A DNA stretch of 5,536 nt, from assembly GCF_905187505.1 (NCBI RefSeq), contig NZ_CAJJIC010000145.1, positions 1 to 5,536 on the forward strand. The letters are read 5' to 3'. Each line of letters opens with the position of its first letter. Position 1 is the stretch's first letter. This document shows, one piece after another, positions 1 to 4,907 of this stretch. The position numbers and the translations under genes are program-made. The notes below the pieces were generated by a model that was not told where the DNA came from, did no database searches, and saw only the letters and a list, made by a program, of their open reading frames with translations. This stretch comes from an uncultured Mailhella sp. (GTDB lineage Bacteria; Desulfobacterota; Desulfovibrionia; Desulfovibrionales; Desulfovibrionaceae).

Positions 1-14
1 CGAAACAGGGGGGC

Positions 15-37
15 GCGGGGGGAATTATTTCCCCCGC
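15..37. terminator. Hairpin downstream of lptG, possible weak terminator
   Basis: Positions 15-24 pair with 28-37 on the plus strand: seven G:C or C:G pairs, one G:U wobble, two A:T pairs and a 3-nt loop. Read as minus-strand RNA, the wobble becomes an A/C mismatch. The hairpin lies about 65 bp past the lptG stop codon. Neither side carries a clear run of T, so it is not a textbook intrinsic terminator. It may only protect a 3' end or mark the end of the operon. Confidence 0.35.
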
Positions 38-39
38 AT

Positions 40-66
40 TGCCTTTCCTGCCTTTCCTGCCTTTCC
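40..66. repeat. Three tandem copies of a 9-bp repeat
   Basis: The unit TGCCTTTCC occurs three times in a row without change (40-48, 49-57, 58-66), directly followed by a run of seven G. It is non-coding and lies between the lptG stop codon and the hairpin at 15-37. Short perfect tandem repeats of this kind can change copy number by slippage. No promoter or gene that would be affected is visible in the window. Confidence 0.8.
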
Positions 67-100
67 GGGGGGGCGGGGCGGCGTCCCGGCCTGACCTTTG

Positions 101-1168
101 TCAACGTCGCACGCTGACGAGGTAGAGTCTGGCGGAGGCGATGAGGAGGAGCAGGAAATCCGGGCCCCAGGCGGCCATGAAGGGGGGCAGGACGCCGCGC
201 TGTCCCAGGGATTCGCCGAACATGGTGAGGGCGTACATGATGAAGGTACCGGCCATGCTTATGGCCACGGCGATATAGACATTGGAGAAGCGGGAGACAA
301 TGGCGGCGCCGAGCAGTGCCATGACGACGAGGGAAGCGGCGTAGGCGATTTTGCCGTGCCAGACGGTACGCAGGCCGTCCACGTTGGAGCCTGCGGCGCC
401 GAGCTGTCTTATGGCGTCTCCGAGCTGCCATAGGGGGAGCTGCTGGAGGTTGTTGGTTTCCGTGGAGAAGAAGAGTTCGGGGTTCTGGTGCAGGTCGAGG
501 GTAAGGGAAGGCAGGGCATCCCGGCGGTAGGTATCGGGATAGAGGCGCACGACGTCGGTGGCCGTCCAGCCGTTTTCGCTGCCGGAGACCTTCGGGGCAC
601 GGACGATGACGTCCACGTCTGCGTTGCCGTCCTTGACGTGGAAGGCGGAGAATCCCGTACCGTTACCGTCGGCGCGCAGGGTCTTTATGGACACGGTCCA
701 GCCGTTTTCCATGAACCACACGTCATCGAGGGTACGATCGTCGAGGTCCTTCTTACGGACTTCCTCCTGCCATATCTGCTGGGAATAGCGTTCGCCCTCG
801 GCGGCGAGGAACTGGGAGCAGCCGAACTGCACGCCGCCCCAGAACACGCCGCACATGACGAGGATGACGGCCACGGTGGCGAAGGAAATGCCTCCGGCGT
901 GCAGGGCCGTGAGTTCACGGCTGTGTCCCATGAAGCAGAGCGTGACCACGGTGGCGAGCAGGAACACGGCGGGCAGGATCTGGGCCACGATGGAAGGCAG
1001 TCTCACCCCGAAGTACTGGAGGATGAGTCCTATGCCGGAGCCGGCTTCGATGAAGATGTCCACGCGTTCCACGAGGTCGGTGAGAAGGTAGATGCCCACG
1101 CCGAGGCCCATGATGAGCAGCAGCAGGCGGGCGTGCCGCAGAAAGATGTAACGGAAAAGCAGGCTCAT
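101..1168 (-). CDS. lptG: LPS export permease LptG (YjgP/YjgQ family)
   Basis: This is a 355-residue inner-membrane protein. In the family, LptF and LptG form a heterodimer that, with the ATPase LptB, extracts lipopolysaccharide from the inner membrane and feeds it to the LptC/LptA bridge. The layout is typical. Hydrophobic segments lie at about residues 12-31, 48-79 and 96-118, a soluble periplasmic (jellyroll) domain spans about 120-265, and three more segments lie at about 273-291, 297-318 and 332-351. The cytoplasmic loop GHSRELTALHAGGIS (81-95) matches the family's conserved coupling region. The C-terminal GESLGQRG...LPPFMAAWGPD (318-337) is also characteristic. The start overlaps the lptF stop as ATGA, and a strong AAGGAGG lies seven bases upstream inside the end of lptF. 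The assignment to LptG rather than LptF rests on gene order (second of the pair) and shorter length. Confidence 0.92.
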   Translation of the reverse strand: MSLLFRYIFLRHARLLLLIMGLGVGIYLLTDLVERVDIFIEAGSGIGLILQYFGVRLPSIVAQILPAVFLLATVVTLCFMGHSRELTALHAGGISFATVAVILVMCGVFWGGVQFGCSQFLAAEGERYSQQIWQEEVRKKDLDDRTLDDVWFMENGWTVSIKTLRADGNGTGFSAFHVKDGNADVDVIVRAPKVSGSENGWTATDVVRLYPDTYRRDALPSLTLDLHQNPELFFSTETNNLQQLPLWQLGDAIRQLGAAGSNVDGLRTVWHGKIAYAASLVVMALLGAAIVSRFSNVYIAVAISMAGTFIMYALTMFGESLGQRGVLPPFMAAWGPDFLLLLIASARLYLVSVRR

Positions 1169-2337
1169 GCCTTATCCTCCTTCTTCTTTTTGCGGCTTCT
1201 GCGGGACTCCCAGTATTCGGTGATGCGCGGCATTCGTTCCTGAGCGGCAAGTCTGATGCCGTAGATGCCGAGCAGGAGGAAGACGGCGTTGGGAACCCAC
1301 AGTCCTATGGCCGGATCGAGGTCTCCGCTCTCGCCGAGGCTTATGCCCAGCATGAGCAGGCTGTAGTATATGAGGAAAAGCAGCAGAGCCATGAGCACGC
1401 CGGTCTGCTGCTTGAGGCCCTGGAAGGATGTGGCGATGGGAATGACGAAGATGCACAGCACCACGCAGGCGATGGGAAAGACGTGGCGCTTGTGACGTTC
1501 CACCACGATTTTGCGTGCCATGCGCGGGTCTGTTTTCTGGAGCTCAAGTTCATTCTGGGTGTCGTAGAGGCGCTGCCAGGTGTATTCCTTGGGCTTGACG
1601 GGGCCCATGTCCACGCCCTGGAACAGGGAATCGAAGCTCAGCCGCACGGCGTATTCCTGAAAGCCCATGATGGAAAGGGACTTGTCCTTTTCGGTGTAGC
1701 TGCGGCCGTTTTTGAGCAGGAAGATGAGCTCGCCGTTTTCGTAGTCGGCGTCAAGGCTGCCGTCCGGGGCGAGGATGGTCATGGTGGTGCCTGCGGCGCG
1801 TCTGTCCTCGACCATGACGCCGGCCATGGTGCCGGACACGGGATCGACCTTGCGGGCGAACATGACCATGTTGGGCACGTCCTTGTTGAACACGCCGGGC
1901 TGCACCACCACGCGGGCGCTGCTGCTTGCGATGTCGAGCACTTCGGAGCGGAAGTGTCCCATGCCCCAGGCCTGCCAGTACACGGAGATCCAGAAGCCGA
2001 AGAGCGCGCACAACACGGAGAAGATGAGCGGCGCGGGCAGCATCTGATACAGGCTCACGCCTCCGGCCTTGAGCGCCACGAGTTCCCTGTCGGTGCTCAT
2101 GCGCAGGAAGGTGAGGAACACGGAGAGCATGCACGCTATGGGGCAGATGATGAGCAGGAAGAAGGGGCTCAGGTAGCCGAACAGCCGCAGCGTGTCCCAG
2201 ATGCTGAGCTCGAGACCGAGGAGCATGTCACGCAGCTGAAGCGCGCGTCCCATGAGAATGAACAGAAGAAGAACCGCCATGGACAGAAAGAAGGTCTTGG
2301 CGTGTTCCAGAAACAGGCGTCGCTGAAGAAGGTTCAT
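1165..2337 (-). CDS. lptF: LPS export permease LptF (YjgP/YjgQ family)
   Basis: This 390-residue inner-membrane protein is the partner of LptG in the LptB2FG lipopolysaccharide exporter. Hydrophobic segments lie at about residues 13-31, 52-78 and 101-122, followed by a periplasmic domain at about 125-280 and three further segments at about 285-304, 312-334 and 344-363. The loop RMSTDRELVALKAGGVS (79-95) is the family's conserved cytoplasmic motif, with the same (R/S)EL..L.AGG.S pattern as in LptG. The C-terminus ends in a very basic tail (SRRSRKKKKEDKA), and its Lys-Glu-Asp codons also provide the Shine-Dalgarno sequence of lptG. The start codon overlaps the stop of the preceding small gene as ATGA, with GAGG seven bases upstream. 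Length and topology are normal. It lacks the usual pepA neighbour known from enterobacteria, which is expected outside that group. Confidence 0.92.
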   Translation of the reverse strand: MNLLQRRLFLEHAKTFFLSMAVLLLFILMGRALQLRDMLLGLELSIWDTLRLFGYLSPFFLLIICPIACMLSVFLTFLRMSTDRELVALKAGGVSLYQMLPAPLIFSVLCALFGFWISVYWQAWGMGHFRSEVLDIASSSARVVVQPGVFNKDVPNMVMFARKVDPVSGTMAGVMVEDRRAAGTTMTILAPDGSLDADYENGELIFLLKNGRSYTEKDKSLSIMGFQEYAVRLSFDSLFQGVDMGPVKPKEYTWQRLYDTQNELELQKTDPRMARKIVVERHKRHVFPIACVVLCIFVIPIATSFQGLKQQTGVLMALLLFLIYYSLLMLGISLGESGDLDPAIGLWVPNAVFLLLGIYGIRLAAQERMPRITEYWESRRSRKKKKEDKA

Positions 2338-2528
2338 GCGCAGGCCTCATCCGACCTTTGTTCCAGAAGATGCGCGAGCGCCTCCTGATCGAGGGGGGAA
2401 AGGTTGAAGCGCGCGCCCGCGCCGTCCAGAAGCTCGGCCGTATCCATGCCGGGGCATTCGCGGCGACGCTCCACAATGTAGGCAAGAGCGCGGCGGACAA
2501 GTTCTTCATGCTGCATAACCGTGGCCAT
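2334..2528 (-). CDS. Small protein of unknown function, first gene of the lptFG operon
   Basis: This gene encodes 64 residues with no domain I recognise, no signal peptide and no membrane segment. The sequence looks largely helical: about 5-24 (rich in Arg and Glu), 29-40 and 44-58, the last containing NLSPLDQEALAHLL. It has two cysteines (25 and 63). Three things suggest it is real: its stop overlaps the lptF start as ATGA, GGAG lies seven bases before the chosen ATG, and a plausible promoter lies about 65 bases upstream. The frame stays open much further upstream, but that part reads as Pro/Arg/Ser-rich low-complexity sequence and would run through the promoter and terminator candidates, so I do not include it. 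Its role is unknown. Coupling to lptF implies co-expression with LPS export and possibly a need for fixed stoichiometry. Confidence 0.72.
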   Translation of the reverse strand: MATVMQHEELVRRALAYIVERRRECPGMDTAELLDGAGARFNLSPLDQEALAHLLEQRSDEACA

Positions 2529-2592
2529 AGGGAATCTCCACAAGCGTCTGTCTTTGATCCGCGCGACGGTGCGCCGCGCCGGGAAACGAGAC

Positions 2593-2621
2593 ATGATAAC
2601 CCGTTTTGCAAAAATGATGAA
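2593..2621 (-). promoter_or_regulatory. Candidate sigma70 promoter of the small gene-lptF-lptG operon
   Basis: On the minus strand, TATCAT (2593-2598, five of six matches to the -10 consensus) lies 17 bp after TTCATC (2616-2621, only three of six for -35). It sits in an AT-rich island inside very GC-rich DNA, just after the terminator candidate at 2627-2668. It would give a leader of about 58 nt before the small gene. The -35 match is weak, so this is a tentative call. Confidence 0.45.
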
Positions 2622-2626
2622 GGGCC

Positions 2627-2668
2627 AAAAACCCTCTCTTCCCGGAAGAAGACGCATCCGGGAAGGGG
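2627..2668 (-). terminator. Candidate intrinsic terminator upstream of the lptFG operon
   Basis: Positions 2638-2646 and 2657-2665 form a perfect 9-bp stem with a 10-nt loop. In minus-strand RNA the stem continues after a 3-nt bulge (2635-2637) with three more G:C pairs (2632-2634 with 2666-2668). It is then followed directly by five U (2627-2631). This is a good intrinsic-terminator shape in minus orientation. It would end a transcript entering from the hydrolase side, immediately before the operon promoter candidate. Confidence 0.55.
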
Positions 2669-2887
2669 TACGGGGTGCGCGCCGTTGCGGGCGGAAGATC
2701 CGCGGCAAGGGTGGCGTCGCGGCCGGTCGGGAAGAACCGGGGACGGCTTCCGCCGGAAGTCGGGCCGGAAAAGAGGAGAAAATCGTTCCGCGGAACATGA
2801 TCGGCCGGAAGCGGACCTCGGGGGAAAGGGAGGAGACGCCGGGCATTTGCCCGGAAACGAACCGCCGGTCCGCCCTCCCCTCCGGAA
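2642..2887 (+). repeat. Cluster of six CCGGAA motifs in the same orientation
   Basis: CCGGAA starts at 2642, 2753, 2765, 2805, 2851 and 2882, always on the plus strand. Two copies are extended to GGCCGGAA (2763 and 2803). By a rough base-composition estimate, well under one copy would be expected in this length. Spacing is irregular, so this is not a regular tandem array. No function is known to me. Confidence 0.5.
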
Positions 2888-2934
2888 CGGCATTTTCCGA
2901 AGAAGCGGAGAAGCGCGGATAAGGAGCCCGCAAG

Positions 2935-2963
2935 GAGCGCGGAGGAAAGTTCCTCCGCAGCTC
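2935..2963. other. Strong stem-loop in the intergenic gap
   Basis: GAGC followed by GCGGAGGA (2935-2946) pairs with TCCTCCGC followed by GCTC (2951-2963). There is a single bulged A at 2959 and a 4-nt loop (2947-2950). That gives 12 pairs, mostly G:C. There is no T run on either side, so it does not look like an intrinsic terminator. It could cap a 3' end or be part of a structured RNA. Confidence 0.5.
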
Positions 2964-3104
2964 TGAAGCGGCGGGACCGAGAATGCGGACGCGCCGCAGC
3001 CTCGTTCGGGGCCTTTTTCAGGGAACGCGCGCCCGGGAGGTTCCGCGCTGCGGAAGTGCTTCATGCGCGGCTCGGGCAGGCGCGGCGTTCCTGATGCGGA
3101 GCGC

Positions 3105-3803
3105 CTAGTCGAGCACTCTCATTTCATTGGGTTCCATGACCAGCGGCGTGCAGCCGGGCGCGTATTCCTTCAGGGACTCCACGAAGAGGTCGGCGTTCTG
3201 GGCCAGCACGGGGAAGGTGCGGTAGTGCATGGGCATGACCACGGGGGCGCCGAGCAGCGCGGCGGCCTTGGCGGCAAGAACGCCGTCCATGGTGAACACG
3301 CCGCCTATGGGCAGCAGCGCGAGGTCGAGCTTGAAGCGGTCGGCGATGAGTGCCATGTCTCCGAACAGACCGGTATCGCCGGAATGATAGACGGTGTGGC
3401 CGCCGGGCATTTCGATGACGTAGCCCACGGGAGAGCCGGTGGCGGCGGAATGGAAGGCCTGCGTCATGGTGAGCTTTGCGCCGTGGGCCTCAAGAGTGCC
3501 GTCCACGTTTCCGCCCATGCCGTAGTTGATGATCTGTCCTTCCGGCACGCCGTGTTCGAGGAAGTAGCCCACGAGGTCGGCGATGCAGTACAGGGTCGCA
3601 CCGGTGGTGCGCACGATTTCCACGGTCTGCCCGAGATGATCGCCGTGATCGTGGGTCAGGGCGACGATGTCGGGACGGGGGATTTCACGCCAGTTCGGCG
3701 CGAAGGGGTTGCCTTCAAAGAAGGGATCGAGAAGAACGGACACGCCGTTTTCACTGAGCATGACGTTGGAGTGGCCATACCAGGTAATGTGCAGCTGAGA
3801 CAT
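3105..3803 (-). CDS. UPF0173 family metal-dependent hydrolase (metallo-beta-lactamase fold)
   Basis: This 232-residue cytoplasmic protein is full length for the family, which is usually about 225-235 residues. The metal-binding set of the metallo-beta-lactamase fold is complete: HDHGDH at 51-56, His118 in QAFHSA, Asp143 in YHSGDTG and His193 in PMHY. Together these should hold a two-metal centre for hydrolysis. Two other stretches are typical of the UPF0173/UlaG-like branch: the N-terminal WYGHSNV (8-14) and the LDPFFEGNP block (25-33). The substrate is not known for most members, and I cannot infer it here. The start at 3803 is chosen for GGAGG four bases upstream and because the protein begins directly with the fold's first strand. 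The frame is open far upstream, but that part would cross the promoter and leader. It has its own promoter and is transcribed divergently from the secreted protein gene. Confidence 0.93.
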   Translation of the reverse strand: MSQLHITWYGHSNVMLSENGVSVLLDPFFEGNPFAPNWREIPRPDIVALTHDHGDHLGQTVEIVRTTGATLYCIADLVGYFLEHGVPEGQIINYGMGGNVDGTLEAHGAKLTMTQAFHSAATGSPVGYVIEMPGGHTVYHSGDTGLFGDMALIADRFKLDLALLPIGGVFTMDGVLAAKAAALLGAPVVMPMHYRTFPVLAQNADLFVESLKEYAPGCTPLVMEPNEMRVLD

Positions 3804-3897
3804 GATTCCTCCGTTGATGAGGGGAATGGGATGGGGGAAATCTTTCCCCGGTTCTCTCCGGGGCTTAAGCGCCGGAGGGGACAGTGACAGAGATTCT
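3804..3897 (-). promoter_or_regulatory. Structured 5' leader of the hydrolase gene with competing hairpins
   Basis: The leader of about 94 nt contains three inverted repeats that overlap in a chain. Repeat C (3856-3877) has 11-nt arms with one mismatched pair, centred on GCTTAAGC. Repeat B is CCCCGG (3846-3851) with CCGGGG (3858-3863) and a 6-nt loop. Repeat A is GGGGAAA (3834-3840) with TTTCCCC (3843-3849). B shares bases with both A and C, while A and C can coexist, so the RNA could switch between A+C and B. No T run follows any of them, so control by termination is not evident. A known riboswitch class is not recognised. Confidence 0.45.
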
Positions 3898-3903
3898 CTT
3901 TTA

Positions 3904-3932
3904 ATTTTAATATCACCCGTGCGCGTGGTCAA
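3904..3932 (-). promoter_or_regulatory. Sigma70-type promoter of the hydrolase gene
   Basis: On the minus strand, TTGACC (3927-3932, five of six matches) is followed after exactly 17 bp by TAAAAT (3904-3909, five of six matches) in an AT-rich patch. The predicted start of transcription is near 3897. It lies inside the 11-bp palindrome AGAGATTCTCT (3889-3899), which could be an operator or simply a leader hairpin. Confidence 0.68.
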
Positions 3933-4013
3933 GCCATGAAGAGGCCCGTCTTGACAAAAGCGCCGGGGCGGGCAAGTTTGGCGAAAGCTCTTCTCCCCAA
4001 GCAAGGAGTCGTC

Positions 4014-4727
4014 ATGACCCGCCAGATCACGCTTTTCACGCTCACGCTTTTTTTCTGCCTTGCGCCTTTTTCCGTCTTCGCGTTCGACGACGGGGTGGAC
4101 AAGCTCAAGTTTGCCGCGCCCGACGGCTTCACGGAGCTTTCCGATCACGAATCCGATCTTTTTCTCGACACGGAAAGAAACGCCGTGCGTCACGGCCGTC
4201 TCATAAGGATGTATCTGCCGCAGTACATGGCGCATCAGTACCGCTACGGCAGCCGGGACGCGGTGACAAGGCAGGTGCTCATCTGCGCGCTCGAGGGACA
4301 GAGCCGCGCGCTCGATCAGAAGGACGCCGAACTTCTTGCGCGCTCCACGGAAGGACTTTTCATCGGCTTTTCGCGCATCCCGCGCAGCCGCACGGACACG
4401 CCTGCGCAGGAAATGGAGAACCGGGAAAAGGCGCTTGCGAACGCGCTTGCCACGGGCACGCCGCTGCTTGTGGATTCGGTGCGCACCTCAAGCGCGTTTC
4501 TCTACACGAGTCTCATCCACTTCAACATGATGGAGCGCGGCCCGAAGAGCTGGCTGTCCACGGCCGTGGCGACGGCGGTGGTGCCGGTGAAGGACACGGT
4601 GCTTTTCGTGACGGTGACGTCCATACTCGGCAACGACAAGCCCGCCCCCCATCTGGACTGGGTGAAGGAGACGGCGACGAGCTTTGCGGACATGATCGTG
4701 CGCGGCAACAAGACGGAAAAGAAATAG
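4014..4727 (+). CDS. Secreted protein of unknown function
   Basis: This 237-residue protein begins with a clear Sec signal peptide: MTRQ, a hydrophobic core at about 5-20 and a likely cleavage after SVFA (residue 23). The mature protein is therefore expected in the periplasm. There is no lipobox cysteine and no later membrane anchor. The mature part looks like an alpha/beta domain. An opening LKFAAPDGFTEL (31-42) is followed by a helical middle (about 84-145), then a strand-rich block SWLSTAVATAVVPVKDTVLFVTVTS (179-203), then a closing helix WVKETATSFADMIV (216-229). This recalls PsbP/Mog1-like folds, but that is only an impression and I do not recognise the family. The ATG at 4014 is preferred over an in-frame ATG at 3936 because AAGGAG lies five bases upstream (4003-4008) and the signal peptide starts there. 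A TTGACA at 3951 has no good -10 partner. Confidence 0.8.
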   Translation: MTRQITLFTLTLFFCLAPFSVFAFDDGVDKLKFAAPDGFTELSDHESDLFLDTERNAVRHGRLIRMYLPQYMAHQYRYGSRDAVTRQVLICALEGQSRALDQKDAELLARSTEGLFIGFSRIPRSRTDTPAQEMENREKALANALATGTPLLVDSVRTSSAFLYTSLIHFNMMERGPKSWLSTAVATAVVPVKDTVLFVTVTSILGNDKPAPHLDWVKETATSFADMIVRGNKTEKK

Positions 4728-4737
4728 GCGCCGGCTT

Positions 4738-4760
4738 TTTGCCCGGGCAAAGACTTGCCT
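4738..4760 (+). other. Palindrome overlapping a hairpin after the secreted protein gene
   Basis: TTTGCCCGGGCAAA (4738-4751) is a perfect 14-bp palindrome just after the stop codon. Its right half can instead pair downstream: GGCAA (4746-4750) with TTGCC (4755-4759) around a 4-nt loop. An outer CGCCG/CGGCG pairing (4729-4733 with 4763-4767) could enclose it. No T run follows on the plus strand, so a terminator is doubtful. A protein-binding site is an alternative. Confidence 0.35.
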
Positions 4761-4772
4761 TGCGGCGAAAAA

Positions 4773-4907
4773 TAGGATAGACACCACCAGGTACACATAA
4801 TGCACACATCGGCAGCGGCCAGGGTTCCCGGGGACGAAAGGCGTTCACGGGTGAAGGGCCAGGGGTCGATGTGGAAGACAAACCCTTTTTTCTCAAGGAG
4901 AATTACC
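4773..4907 (+). promoter_or_regulatory. rpsB upstream region and leader
   Basis: CATAAT (4796-4801) matches the -10 consensus at five of six positions, but nothing at the right distance resembles a -35 box. A promoter here is possible, not shown. The following stretch of about 100 nt can form TTCA/TGAA with a CGGG loop (4844-4855) and a GGCC/GGCC pairing (4817-4820 with 4857-4860). In enterobacteria the rpsB leader is the target of feedback by S2. A comparable role here is inference only. Confidence 0.3.

Larger units (their letters stand above)
2529..3104. other. 575-bp gap without a credible protein gene
   Basis: Several frames on both strands stay open here. Their translations are Arg/Pro/Ser/Gly-rich, contain no recognisable motif and overlap each other, as expected from stop-poor GC-rich DNA. 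What I do see is a promoter candidate (2593-2621), a terminator candidate (2627-2668), a strong stem-loop (2935-2963) and six CCGGAA motifs in one orientation (2642-2887). There are also short palindromes: 2747-2759, 2785-2796, 2839-2854 (6-bp G+C stem with an ATTT loop) and 3041-3055. The plus strand is purine-rich between about 2640 and 2960. The region could be a long 3' untranslated tail of the hydrolase gene, contain a small RNA, or be remnant DNA. Confidence 0.7.

Noticed and set aside
25..39. Tiny minus-strand open frame starting with ATG after GGAAAGGCA repeats
   Set aside because: It ends after four codons. The GGA-rich repeats look like ribosome binding sites only by composition.
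488..1243. Long plus-strand open frame opposite lptG
   Set aside because: Translation is rich in Gly, His, Glu and Ala with no motif. It mirrors the codon structure of lptG on the other strand, which has clear family signatures.
1483..2388. Long plus-strand open frame (about 300 codons) opposite lptF
   Set aside because: His/Glu/Gly-rich antisense frame without motifs. The minus-strand LptF has the correct topology, ribosome binding site and coupled starts.
2529..2933. N-terminal extension of the small gene before lptF
   Set aside because: No protein-like sequence. It would include the operon promoter and terminator candidates. The ATG at 2528 has GGAG at good spacing.
2358..2966. Plus-strand open frame of about 200 codons in the gap
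   Set aside because: Arg/Gly-rich without domain features, and it overlaps the better supported small minus-strand gene.
2228..3064. Minus-strand open frame of 278 codons across the gap and the small gene
   Set aside because: Arg/Pro/Ser-rich low-complexity translation that runs through the promoter and terminator candidates and into lptF in another frame.
3951..3979. Exact TTGACA as promoter of the secreted protein gene
   Set aside because: No acceptable -10 box at 16-19 bp spacing (AAGTTT at 17), and a sigma54-type GG-N10-GC was also not found in register.
3804..4235. N-terminal extension of the hydrolase (144 residues)
   Set aside because: The family starts at the first strand (MSQLHITWYGH). 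The extension would cross the promoter, the leader and the divergent gene.
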